Below are positions 49,828 to 60,802 of a stretch of 64,000 nucleotides of DNA, in pieces; positions within the stretch are counted from its first letter, which is position 1; each line of letters starts with the position of its first letter. The DNA is taken from positions 6,159,905-6,223,904 of the forward strand of contig CM072161.1 of assembly GCA_036850595.1 (NCBI GenBank). Direction: 5' to 3'. This DNA comes from Rhyacichthys aspro (Eukaryota; Chordata; Actinopteri; Gobiiformes; Rhyacichthyidae). The notes below the pieces were generated by a model that had not been told where the DNA came from, searched no databases, and saw only the letters and a list, made by a program, of their open reading frames with translations. A program made the position numbers and the translations under genes.

Positions 49828-52369
49828 GCCCCAAAGCCAGAGATGCATGTTCTGATTCAATGTGCTGCCTAACGGGATTGTTTAAAAATAAAGCCATCTT
49901 TATATTCAGTCATTCATGTTGATTACCATCTATCATCGATTTCTATGGGAAAAAAAACCCCTCTCTCTGTCGGACACAAGAACCACTGTCAGAAAGAGTC
50001 ATTCAGGTCTGCTCCAGGCAAAGTCTGATACTGGTTTAAAATTAAAATCGACTTGATCGGACTTGAGTCGGGGTCACGAAAGCTTCTGGGAGAACTACTC
50101 CAACACACTGTGAATATTTGGTTAGCGCAACATTAATTATTAACAATGACATCAAATGACACACTCTTTCAATCTCCACTATGAATATGAATGAATGACA
50201 CATCGTTGTCCCAGCATTTTGCCCTGTATATTTACAAGAATGTTTTTTTTATCCAGCAAGTGTCAACTTTATTAGCATGTCAGGAAAACATAGCGGCACT
50301 GATAGCTTTCCACTAAATAACACAATGTCTGGTAAAAGCTCGCATTTACCTCACACCACACGCTCAAACGGCTGTCATATTGTCATGTCGCGTTTTGCTT
50401 TAATGTTTCCGATTCATGTCGGGCCATGTCACGCCTAATGATAAACTTCAAAGTCAAAGTTGAAAGGCTGCCACTGCGGCTGCCATTAGCCTCCACTGTT
50501 CTCTCGTCAGTAATTAATGACATAAGAAACTCAACACATTGCAGGGTTTTGCACTATGAACTGTTTTGAAGTCTTTTTTTTTAAGTCGTAACAAAATGTG
50601 AGAAGGTTTTGGACAAGACAGTCATTCATCCTGAGCTCCCAAACTTTTTTTTTTTTTAATAACTCTTGCTGCAGGCTCAAAGGCCAGGATTCTTCTGAAG
50701 CTGCACTTCTAGTAATAAAGAGGATAAGCTTCATAGTAATGAACTATAGAACAACACAAGCAGTGGATGTCTTGCTGCAGGAGAGAATCATTTTTTCCAA
50801 GGGACAGGCACACACCACATTAAAAGTCTGAGAGAATCCAATTAGAATGTTCATAAAAGATAAGTAGAGCCTATGCAGCTTTTTGGCAATCCGTGTTAGC
50901 AATAACATGGATTAATATAAATGACATATATATAAAAAAAATACTGAACAACTGTATTTGGTATTACAGCTTATTGTGTCCAGCAGCTGCACCATTTATT
51001 TGTGCATTCATTCATGCATCATGAAAAGTCAAAGTGCAAAAGGGGGAAACATCAAACTTATACAGTGACAGCATGAATTAAATCTATACACTTTTGTTGA
51101 TATGTATTTGTTTACTTTTTCTCTAGGGCCATCGTTAGTTTAAAGTTGCAGATAAAAGCTGATGAAAGTTAACAAAGCCTTTACATTTGGTTTAAATCTG
51201 TTTTTGAGCAACTACGAACTCCAGCTCAGACGGTACCGACGTTTCTTTTTGAATCCGAAGAAGTAGCTGCACCGTTAGTGTCTTTCTCATTCAACACTCT
51301 CAGCATACGCACAATAAAGGAAGAGTTCTTCAGTCTTACATCCAGTGGGAGGAAGCTACATCTTAGCCACAGATGTGCAGCGCGGTTCTCGTTCATGACT
51401 CTTTCATGACGTGTTGCTGCACACCTGCATGCTTTATAGACGATGTGAGTTTTTTATCATCTGTGTTATCTTGGACAGTATGATATGGAACAGGCCTACT
51501 GCATCTTTTCGTTTCTTATTTGTCCGGTAAACAATACACATGAGCAATAAAGTGCGTTCATGTTTTATTGATGCTCAGACCCGTGAAACAATATCAGTAA
51601 GCGTTGCTGCCCAGGATTCCTCCCACTCCAACTCTCTTGGACTCTTCCTCTGGGAATCCCACTGTTATCAGCTGCCAAATACAACTGGCAGATCCTGGTT
51701 GGACAGAGGATGAGACGAGGCCATCAGAGAATAGAGATAACATAGTCCTCACGGTTAATAAATACATACATTTCATTGTGTAACCTTCATTATTAAAATC
51801 AGATCTAAATTAAAATCTATTCATATGTACAGTGCATGTCCTCTGCAATTGTTTCATATAATTCTTTTGCAATTATACACAAAGAATGAGTCTGGTCCCA
51901 GTGGATTTGAGTTTGATTTTCAGGGGGCAGTACCAGTGGATACAGATTAAACTGCTTTTGAATGCAACTGAATGGACATGCAATTAATAAGAGAAACAAA
52001 TCACTGCACAAGCCAAACCTATTTTAGATAAACACGTATAATTGCTCCAACCAGATTTCTACTGAGTGGGAATTGTCAATTAAGAAATACTAGTCCCATT
52101 TCATTTTGCCAAGTGAATGGGTCTGGATGACCAGGCAGCTTTGTCATGGACAGGAACCTAAAACAATGTGGAGGCTTGATCTATCTGCAACACTTCAGAT
52201 CACAATGTGAAGTGTCCCACAACTATAATTAGTGCTGGTGTTGTTGTCAATGTAAATCATGTTGTTGTAAAAATCGTCATTACTTTAATGGTTGTTTAAC
52301 GCGGGTGTAAAAACTCCCCTCTGCTGTTTTAATTACGTTCTACGCAAAACATTCAGCGGATAATTTGGT

Positions 52370-52770
52370 GTATTATTACAGACAGGCTGCTGATACCCGA
52401 GCACAGACAGATAATGGCTTTGCAGTAATTAATAGCTGCATGTATAACTCACCCATGGTTTTTGTCATTGTGAGATATGACATTCGGAATCCACACACTC
52501 CTCCGCCGTATCTCCTCGTGTCATTTTCCCATATTCTCCTCCTTGTTTCGGCTTTAACCCACTTATTAGCCCCCGCTCTGAGTCCGCACCAGCCCATGCG
52601 TCTCATTCTGCCCTCTGCGCCTGTCACTTACTGCGCTGAGGTCACTCTGCAGGCAGCATATGGATGCACATTGGCACGGGTCACTCCTCCAGATGTGCAT
52701 GAATTTCAAATGTGTCCCAGTGGTAAATATTAGTAATTAGAGCCGTATTCCCTCGCCGTTTCTTGACGCT
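52370..52770. promoter_or_regulatory. Candidate enhancer with homeodomain and GATA motifs
   Basis: AGATAATGG at 52409-52417 fits a GATA-type site, and TAATTAAT at 52426-52433 is a strong homeodomain core 11 bp further on. CpGs persist through the block (CTCCGCCGTATCTCCTCG near 52500, CCCGCTCTGAGTCCGC near 52571, CCTCGCCGTTTC near 52752). No repeat is present. A 122-codon + frame (52365-52733) has no recognisable domain. Confidence 0.4.
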
Positions 52771-53769
52771 GCCGTTGGAGAGAAGTGTCAAACTCTCTGC
52801 TTTCATTTTCAAGGCATTTGACTGAACCCAAATCAGGCACCTTCAGATGTGAGTGTCCGTTTTAATGAACATGCATACGCTCAGGTAAAAGGCACTGCTT
52901 TCAAGTCTCATTCTGTTAATTAACATCAGCATTTTTTCGCAGTTCTAAAGTTTGTCTGGAGGTCAGCGGCCGAGTGAGATGAAAAGAACAGGAAACAGGA
53001 GGACAAATAACGTCATTAGCTTGAAAAGAGCTTTGGAAGCAAATGTGTCGAAGGAACACACACAGGAGTTCTCAGGTCGTTGCCTGTACAACACCTCACC
53101 CCAAATTACTCCTGTAGTCTGAGTTGTTTAATTGTATCGATCCCGCTGTCTTTTTCCACTCGTCTGTCGATTATTTTAGCCCGGCTCAAGAACAAAACAA
53201 GTTAGAGGAGCTGCAAACTCCAAATTCAGCCAGGGCAGTTTTTCCATGTCTGTCTGCAACACAAAGACAATACACAAACCGGAAATTTTATTAAGAACAG
53301 AACAATGATCAACGTCCCTTTATTGTTTGGAAATAAGTCTCTGGCTTGGGTCTGTCCATTTGCGTCTTATTGTGGAAAATAATGAAACTATTAATCACAA
53401 GCCTGTCTCTTCTTGTTTACATTTCCATGGATTTGTTTTGGGCAAGACTCCAAGCGGCTAAATCCTAGTATTTCTGTGACACGCTGCCCCTTATTTCATT
53501 TCCCACTGTAAATACTATCAGAATGTACAAGGCAGGTCTCTGGTGCACAGACCTCTTCAACTTTCAAGCAAATATTTATTGCCATTAGACATTTTATGTG
53601 AGTCATTTCTTCACCCTAAAATCTCCTAAATATAAATTGAGACTGTAAACTCTTTACACTAAATATTTAACTTTTGACATGCCAGTGAGAAAATATGCAC
53701 CATTCATTTACTCTACATCATTTTCCACTTTGATCAAGCCTCTGCTAGTTTCCTGCTCACCACACTTTA

Positions 53770-55250
53770 ATTTATACCGGCCTGGTTGTTTTTGTAAGTT
53801 CTGTCGTCATAGCAATACTGAACAATGTTATCTCTCGTCGCAGATTTCTTTTATAAGAGCAGCCATGGTATTTATAGCCGTGCCCTAAAAGTACTTATTT
53901 TTCCCACCTCGCTTGGTGATCATCTCTTGAACCAACGTGAGAGCTTGGAAAACACAGTAACTGCACGTTTTTATTATCCTGGAATGGTTTTACTTCCTCT
54001 GCAGCCATCCGCCAGTGCTAAATTTATCTTCTTCTATTTTCCAAATTTCACTTCGACCTGTAAAATGAAATTATTGCTTGACATACCTAGTGAGCCATTC
54101 TCGGAATAAGGTTCAGAAACAATATTGCACCGCAGCGGGTCCGAGCTGGGGGCTGCTAACAGGCTGCCAACCGAGCCACAGGAAGTTATGCTGGTGTAAA
54201 ATGAGTCAAGTCAACTTTTCTCCAGTTTGCAGTCGGTCGAAAGCACAAACTGGCAAAGGGTCATTTATTACCATCTAGCTTAAGGAATTGAAAAGAGCAG
54301 ACATCTTATATTCTAAATCTTCTTCAAATCTCGTTTAAAATGCCTGACTATGATTAGCTCGGCGCATATAGGAGATGCTGTAATCCATCACGTGCTTCAC
54401 GCTGGAATCATCCGACACATTAATTCTGGAGACTTATAAAGTGTGCAGCCGCTTCAATGTAAACAAAATTAGCATATTTTGATGAGATTCGACAATTTAT
54501 TCCCAATTTGTAAGTGTCGTTTGGAGGGTTGGATGTAGGGAAGCTTCCGGAGGGTGGCATGCAACTATTGAACTGTGCTGTCGATTCTTGCGTGTTATCA
54601 CAGCTCTGTCAGTTCCTATGTAAAACACTACTCAGAGGTAGAACGCAGCGCTGATTATTCCTTGTACTGCTCACAGAAGAAACGATTTTGATAAACTAGC
54701 AGCAGGAGAGGAGCTTTCTGTCACTTGCTTTTATTTGTGGAGGGCTCACAGGTAAATGTGCCAATAAAAAGCTTTTCTCATATTAACAAGGCTCGTACAG
54801 AAACTCATTTATTATGTGTAATTGCCACCGCGGTGGTATGTTGACACGCTGAGCCGGACTCTTCGGGCTTCGCATTTGCAGTTGTGTCTTTTTAATTTTG
54901 AGCAAAGAGAATCACTGAGTGGTAGGAGCGGAGGCCTAGTGAAAGTGAATTAAATAAGAAGCATAAGGGATAAAAGCTTGTCACATCACAAAGTGTATAG
55001 GGAGATAGATGTAGGAGGTTTGAAGTGCAGCAGAAGCATCCAGCCACAGATTCTGAGAGATTTCAAAGCAACGGCATACCCTCGTCATTGCGGTTTAAAT
55101 ATAGCCACAAAAAGATATAGGTTTTATTTATACAGGGTGATCACTTGCAATCACATCTCGTCGTTAAGTTACAGCTCGTCAAATGAGGCAGCGCATCCTT
55201 AGGCCTGTGATTTCTCACTCATCACGCCATGATTTCAGGCTGTCATACTG
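53770..55250. promoter_or_regulatory. Candidate conserved non-coding cluster
   Basis: About 1.5 kb without repeats. It contains TTTTATAAGA (near 53849) and TTTTATTAT (near 53968), which resemble posterior HOX/CDX sites, several CpG-containing words (ATCTCTCGTCGCAG near 53829, GCACCGCAGCGGGTCCGAG near 54127) and the 12-bp palindrome at 54825-54836. Frames across it are short and non-coding in character. Conservation must be tested by alignment. Confidence 0.35.
54825..54836. other. Perfect 12-bp GC-rich palindrome
   Basis: CCACCGCGGTGG reads identically on both strands and carries two CpGs inside AT-rich DNA. A dimeric factor site is possible; chance is not excluded. Confidence 0.6.
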
Positions 55251-55558
55251 AACTTTGTCTGATTTTTAACTAAAGTTTTTGACATATAACTGGAAACTTG
55301 TACATTTTCAAGTTGGAAGTGACTTTGAGTGTTTTTTTAGAACGTCTTACCAAAGTAAAAAAAAACATGCTTCTGATTTTCTGAGGATTCGAAAATGTCA
55401 AAATACAAATTTGTCCTCCACCTCTCTTTATTGCTTCTGGTTAGCATTTAGACAAGGTGGAAATGAAAAAAGTTATATGTAATATATGCCTTACCTCTTG
55501 CTACCTCTTGAGCCTAATTAGGACCCAAAAATAGAGGAGGGCAAAGCACAGTACACAG

Positions 55559-55573
55559 AAAAAAAAAAAAAAA
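55559..55573. repeat. Poly(A) run, 15 bp
   Basis: Uninterrupted A15. Confidence 0.9.
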
Positions 55574-56598
55574 GATGAAAATGCTAGATTCAAAGTGCAT
55601 TTCACTTCTATAGCTCCAGGCTTTTTTGCATTTGGGGTAACAGCAGGCTTCATTTGCAACACCCATGGGATGTTTCTGTGGATTGCGGTGTCTCAGGAGA
55701 AGACACGGGGGCTCTTAGGAGGAGGTGGCAGTGTGAGTGGCAGATCTGTCGCTTTACTCGCAGAAAGCAATGATTAAAGGAGATTGAAGATACAAATATT
55801 GTGCTTCCGACCCCGCCAAAAGGCCTGAGTGTTTCGGTGTGTATGATAAGTATAGATCAGTGCGCTGTGGAAAACACTGCTTTGGTGGAATTGCGAGCCA
55901 TTCTTTTTGTTTGGCGCTAAGAGTTCATTCAGCCACATGCTTATTAGATCAGGCTGAAGTAATAATCAATGCTCAATGGTAATACTGTTATTTGTGCTGC
56001 TGTTTACTTCATGACTAAGCCAGGTGCACTGACCTGTGTGACAGAATTCCCTTTACACAAAAGAGCTTACCTTGGCTGTTTCCATAAATTATTGCTCTCT
56101 TTTTTTTCTGTGTTTCAGGTATCAATAAAACCTGCTGAGGCAAATTAAACAGCAGTGGCATTATTTAACCTTGTCATTTTGTGCTAACAAGAGGAAGGCC
56201 GTTCTTTTTATTTCACAAAGCCTAGACATCCGGACTGTAAAAGACTTCAGCACCATGAAACATGCTTTTCATTATGTATTTGCCTTTATGCTGCACATTT
56301 TCTCATCTAAAACATCACATTTCATTTGTGAAACTAGATTGTGTTTGGTTTCTTGCAAACAGGAGGAATCAGCACAGTGCAACCTTGTCACAGACACGTT
56401 TGCTTATGTTTGCATTTTCAGGGAATTGTTTCGGTATCAAGAGCATTCCATTTGACTGTGAATTCATTTTTTTGTAGTTTACATATACAGTGGTCCCTCA
56501 CTATAACGCGGTTCACCTTTCGCGGCCTCGCTGTTTCGCAGATTTTTTTTGGAGAAATTTTGTATGCTTTTTTTTTTTTTTTTTCAGTGCATGAACGT

Positions 56599-56793
56599 GC
56601 ATTGTGTTCTGCGTCCTGATTGGCTAAGGGAGAACTCGCGCATTGTGTTCTGCGTCCTGATTGGCTAAGGGAGAACTCGCGCATTGTGTTCTGCGTCCTG
56701 ATTGGCTAAGGGAGAACTCGCGCATTGTGTTCTGCGTCCTGATTGGCTAAGGAAGAACTCGCGCATTGTGTTCTGCGTCCTGATTGGCTAAAA
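56599..56793. repeat. 41-bp tandem array, five copies, each with a CCAAT box
   Basis: Units start at 56599, 56640, 56681, 56722 and 56763; the fifth is truncated after about 31 bp. The copies are almost identical: one G-to-A change in unit 4 (GGCTAAGGAAG) is the only difference I see. Each contains CTGATTGGCTAA, which is TTAGCCAATCAG on the minus strand, an extended NF-Y/CCAAT motif, and a CTCGCGCATTG joint. A sixth relative (TTCTGATTGGCTATGG) lies unarrayed at about 56911. The near-identity suggests recent expansion. Confidence 0.95.
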
Positions 56794-57078
56794 ACCTTTT
56801 CTCTTGAACTTTGTTCTTCTTGAGGAAATTGTCTGCTTAAACGTTGTCTGCTTAGGACTTGTTCTGTCCTTAAACTTTGCATCCTTTAAGGGAAACCATT
56901 GTCTTCTGTGTTCTGATTGGCTATGGGACTGTAGACCATTGTCAATCAATCTCCTCCGTGCCGTGTCTCCTGTACAGTACAGAATGCGTACAGTCAAATT
57001 TACATAAATGTTTGATCACTATCAGTGTGACTCTGAAGTGCTGTATGTTTGCAAGTTTTCTCCCCGACAAAACCCACA

Positions 57079-57162
57079 ATGTCGACGAAACGTTCTGCAC
57101 CGAAAAAGGCACCTGCGGTCGCACCCAAAAGACAGAAGAAGATGCTAAGGTTTGAACTTTGA
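57079..57162 (+). pseudogene. Remnant of Tigger-type transposase N-terminus, 27 codons
   Basis: An ATG at 57079 opens MSTKRSAPKKAP..., a lysine/arginine/proline/alanine-rich start typical of Tigger/pogo-type transposase N-termini just before the helix-turn-helix DNA-binding domain. The frame stops with TGA at 57160-57162. What follows reads as 3' untranslated and terminal sequence of the element. The DNA-binding and DDE catalytic domains are wholly missing, so this is a deletion derivative with no activity of its own. The assignment rests on position in the element and composition. Confidence 0.55.
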
Positions 57163-57360
57163 GAGTGTTTAAACAAGAGAGAAATGTGAGAAAATGTTCA
57201 TGCCTGTCTGAGAAAAGTATATAAAGTGTGTGGTGAGTGGTTTTACAGCCTTAAAACATATATAATAATTGTAAAAAGTAAAGCTGACTATTTCGCGGAT
57301 TTCGCCTATTGCGGGTTATTTTTAGAACATAACCCCCGCGATAAACAACGGACCACTGTA

Positions 57361-58567
57361 GTTCCTTTTTCCATTTTGTGAGTAGAACAGTTTGGCTAAA
57401 GTGGACTAATTTAATGTTGGTGAGAATACAGAAGGTCGATGATACGTTAATAACAGTGCTAGAGAACCTTAGCTGTCATTTACCCAGAGTGTGACCTCCC
57501 CATTGTATCACACATCATGTTATCTGAGTTTTAACCCAGTCCTCGGTGCAGTGATAACTCCCGCTCAGTGACTCTTCTTGACATTGCAGCGAATGGCCGC
57601 ACACAGACAGAGACACAAATAAAGGAAGAGAAGCATCTCCAGTGGTCTCCAGGTGCACCCGGGCCTCTCCTCTCAGTGCTGATACTCCTTGTTAAATCTC
57701 GTGACCTCCTGACCCACCTCCCACCTCCACACTCAGCACTCTTACATCCACGCAGGCACTGAGCTAAACCTGTGGGGATCCGTGATGGATAGGACTTGAC
57801 AGGAGTCAGGAGTTTTGATGAGTTTCCAGCAACTTGTCAATGCAGGGCCAAAAAAAGTCTAGAGTCTCAAACAGATACGAAGAAAAGCAGAGATTCCGGG
57901 TGAAACATTACCCCGCAGTGTCCTGTGAGGTCACGAAAGCCTTATCACCGTCTTCTTTTTCGCTAGTACGTATTTTCATCTTATGCAGCGAGTTTGTATT
58001 GGGGGACTAGAACGCTGAACAGTGCTTTACTGAGGATTATCTTGCCTCGATGAACTGGGATGATCACATCTGCAGCAGTGCTTGAGTCAGAGATGTAGAG
58101 CACTTTGAGGCTCATTTGCAAATGCTTAGCTCGGTGTCACTATCCACAAGCAAATTGCTTACACAGTATACACATCTGCTGCTCTTATTTTCAACCTGTC
58201 ATGCACATTACTTCAAGTCGAGTCGTTATTAAGTGTCATAAATGAAGTGATGATTTTGTTTGTGGTGATGGCGGGTACAGTGCGTGCGCGAGGGGCAGGC
58301 AGGTGCAGAACGCTGAGTCTACAGGCAAAACCGGACCCATTCGGTTTCATGCGTATTGGCTTGATTTGCTCTAAAATGCATTGGCAGTCAAAATTTCTTG
58401 TTCACAGTTAGTTGTTCTTAAGATGGCTGGTAATGTTTGCAGAGGATTTTACAATGTAGGCATAGATTACAGCACCAAATGTTTCTGATCATTTAGTTGT
58501 CAACTCCTTTTTACCAAACCCTGTTATGTTGAATTACCCTATACAGTATATTTGATAACTTTTTATA
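57361..58567. other. Spacer between transposons, no gene
   Basis: Unique-looking DNA between the Tigger element and the first of two hAT elements. CpG-bearing words occur at 57897-57960 and 58262-58345 (GTGCGTGCGCGAGG), perhaps regulatory. No coherent reading frame is seen. Confidence 0.3.
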
Positions 58568-58575
58568 GTATGTGC
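58568..58575. repeat. Left target-site duplication, GTATGTGC
   Basis: Matches TTATGTGC at 58941-58948 in 7 of 8 bases. Confidence 0.65.
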
Positions 58576-58940
58576 TAGGCCTGTGCAATTAATCAGCTTT
58601 TCAATTTCAATTTTGGCTCCCAACAATCACAAAACCTATGTAATTGAGAAAAAAAAAATTTATTGTTTTAATTTATTACTTGTTACCTGTTTTCCGTGAG
58701 ATAGTAGAAGTGCACTACATTGTCTTATTATCTCATTTATTTGTCTTAATTATTATTTCTGTTTCTTTTTAAGTTATTTATTTATATGTTTGAATATATT
58801 ATTAATTTTACGGGGATTTCACTGTTTTGTTCAATAAATGCAACATATTTCCAAAGTCAGTAAGTGTGTAAAATAATTTTCAACAATAATTGATTTCAAA
58901 ATAGTTGTGATTCTGTTTTTTCCATAATCAAGCAGCCCTA
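58576..58940. mobile_element. Non-autonomous hAT-type element, 365 bp
   Basis: The left end begins TAGGCCTGTGCAATTA; the right end on the minus strand begins TAGGGCTGCTTGATTA, agreeing at 11 of the first 16 positions. The flanking 8-bp words agree at 7 of 8 positions. An 8-bp duplication with TAGGG/CAGGG-type ends indicates hAT. The interior is AT-rich with no reading frame of note, so this is a miniature element. The imperfect duplication and ends suggest an older insertion than the 28.9-kb copy. Confidence 0.7.
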
Positions 58941-58948
58941 TTATGTGC
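58941..58948. repeat. Right target-site duplication, TTATGTGC
   Basis: See 58568-58575. Confidence 0.65.
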
Positions 58949-60466
58949 AAGTACATCCATTCTTATTTACATTTCTCAGTCTACTCCAATCAAACTGTCA
59001 GCTTTCAGTAATTCCTGTGACAATGCCATCAACAAACTGCACATCTCAAATAATATAGATGAAAATTTAAACTATTTTCTTCCACAGAATACAGATTTTT
59101 AACCACTCACACCACAACACAAAAACATCCTGGTGAACCATGGTTATAGGACCTACAGCTGGTTCATGTACAAAAATACAGACTTTGAATGGAAGACATT
59201 TTTTAATAAAACATCAAATTATATGTGGCCTATGATAATTCTCAGCTACGTAATCATCCATTAAAAAAAATCTAATCTAAATCTGAATCTGGAGCTGAAT
59301 ATCTTGATCTTTTGTAAAAAAAAAAAAAAAAAAAGCAAACAAAATCCAATCACAAAATCAAAATGTACACTCCCTCTCTTTTTGGGACAGTTTGAGTTTT
59401 ATTTCTCATTTGAAAAAATTGCTGTCAGCGATTTTGTTTGACTTAGTTTGACAGTGTTGAATTGCAATGTAGGGCTATAAATAAAGTAAATGCCAAAGTG
59501 CCATAATTGTTCTATGATGTGTGCTGTCATATACTACAGAGGGCCATATGGCAGAAGGATGATCATTAAATGTCATAGCCCAGGTGGGACATAAATCAAT
59601 ATGATGCTAATAGAGCATATAAGAGTCAGCACAAAGGGGAGGCAGCGTTACCTCTGTACGAACACATCCTTTTTTTTCTACTCGCTATTGATTCTGCTGT
59701 GTGACATATTTTATGGTATCCCACGCCATCAATTTGTCTTTATTGCCAATATATCACCAACGTGTAACCAGTTATTTCAGCCTCCCGTCCACTCCTACTT
59801 CTGTATTGTCAATCTAATCTCACAGAATGGACTAGTCTTTCCATTCAATTATGGCAGCAGATTGAAGACTTATGGGATTTTAAGAGAAGAGACGAGTTAA
59901 ACCACTTTAGAACACTCGAATGGTTTGACATTTTTAATTGCTTCTTTCTCTGCTCAAACGCTTGCGAGATTCATACTTATGAGCCTTCTATAAATAGATG
60001 TAAATGCATGCTCCCATTATTCTTACAGCCAAGCAGCAGATAAACAGAAGTTGCAGAGATTGGAAAAAGTAATTACATGTCACCTGGAACTTAGAAAGAA
60101 AAAAAAAAAAAACAAGCAAACAAACAAAACATCAAAACATCACCGATTTAAACAAATCAGTATCACATGATGATGTTGCATCATTTAATTAGCCAATATA
60201 CAGTAATACAACTCATTATTCTCACTATATATACACACAACTTCTGTATTCTTTTCTTACAGTTTTTCACAATTAGAATGTCACATGTGTTTTATTGAGC
60301 GAGAATGTGTTAAGTGTTTTGCAATAAAGAGTGAAAGGATTTTGTACACTGTGAATTTTGTTGAATGTTTAGACAAAGTAGTGACCAGTTGACTGTTTGG
60401 TTCTAAGATTTAGTACATTTAGTTGTGACATTCACTTTTCTGTGGAAACCTAAATTAGGGCCTATG
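58949..60466. other. Spacer between two hAT-type elements, no gene
   Basis: Very AT-rich. It contains A-runs at 59316-59334 and about 60100-60112, the latter followed by CAAGCAAACAAACAAAAC. One + frame at 59601-59900 is open for 99 codons but resembles no protein. Confidence 0.4.
59316..59334. repeat. Poly(A) run, 19 bp
   Basis: Uninterrupted A19. Confidence 0.95.
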
Positions 60467-60474
60467 TATTTAGA

Positions 60475-60794
60475 CACTCATGTCAAACTCAAGGCCCAGG
60501 GGCCAAATGCGGCTCTTTATAGTGTTTTATTTGGCCCTCCAATGCATTTAGTCGATCAGTTTTTTGGCTAGATAAATAGGTTTTATATAGGATAGGATTT
60601 GAATAGGTTTTAGATGGATTTGAATCAGATTACTTTTATTTGTTCATGGAATCTTAAGCCAGTTTTTGGTACTAAGATATATATCATTTGCTCAAACCCA
60701 TTTAAAACCTGTTCAAATCCAACTTAAACCAGTTTGAATCCATCCATTCTTATTAACTGTCATGGCCCCTCACAATTTGAGTTTGACACACTAG
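60475..60794. mobile_element. hAT-type miniature element with internal foldback, about 320 bp
   Basis: Both ends carry the same 12-bp inverted word TGTCAAACTCAA (left 60481-60492, right on the minus strand 60778-60789), followed on the left by GGCCCAGGGGCCAAAT and on the right by GAGGGGCCATG. Such TGTCAAACTCAAGGCCC ends are a familiar hAT type in vertebrates. Placing the termini six bases further out gives flanks TATTTAGA and TATTAAGT (6 of 8 identical), a plausible decayed target duplication; the exact edges are uncertain. The middle folds back on itself (60595-60630 against 60684-60720). Confidence 0.65.
60595..60720. repeat. Long imperfect inverted repeat inside the hAT element
   Basis: The arm 60595-60630 and the reverse complement of 60684-60720 share GGATTTGAA-AGGTTTTA-ATGG-TTTGA. 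Over the first 29 positions they differ only by three transitions, so G:U pairing would keep an RNA stem intact. The loop is about 53 bp. Confidence 0.8.
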
Positions 60795-60802
60795 TATTAA
60801 GT

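Larger units (their letters stand above)
41401..56487. other. Intronic stretch with scattered regulatory-looking blocks, no gene
   Basis: About 15 kb without a recognisable transposon, RNA gene or convincing exon. Homopolymer runs at 43183-43205 (A), 46892-46915 (T), 49810-49827 (T) and 55559-55573 (A) are the clearest simple repeats. Regulatory-looking parts are listed separately. The segment 41450-41660 reads open on the minus strand in two frames but matches nothing I know. Confidence 0.35.
56488..57358 (+). mobile_element. Tc1/mariner-Tigger-type DNA transposon, internally deleted, 871 bp
   Basis: The left end begins CAGTGGTCCCTCAC and the right end, read on the minus strand, begins CAGTGGTCCGTTG, each directly abutting a TA dinucleotide (56486-56487 and 57359-57360), as expected of TA-targeting Tc1/mariner elements. 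Both subterminal regions are full of CGCGG/CCGCG words (TTTCGCGG, CTATTTCGCGG, AACCCGCAATAGGCG on the right), a hallmark of Tigger-like ends. The interior holds a 41-bp tandem array and the first 27 codons of a transposase-like frame that stops at once. The element is non-autonomous; the orientation given follows the transposase remnant. Confidence 0.85.

Noticed and set aside
56599..56793. CRISPR array
   Set aside because: The 41-bp units are contiguous with no variable spacers, and lie inside a TA-flanked transposon in a vertebrate genome.
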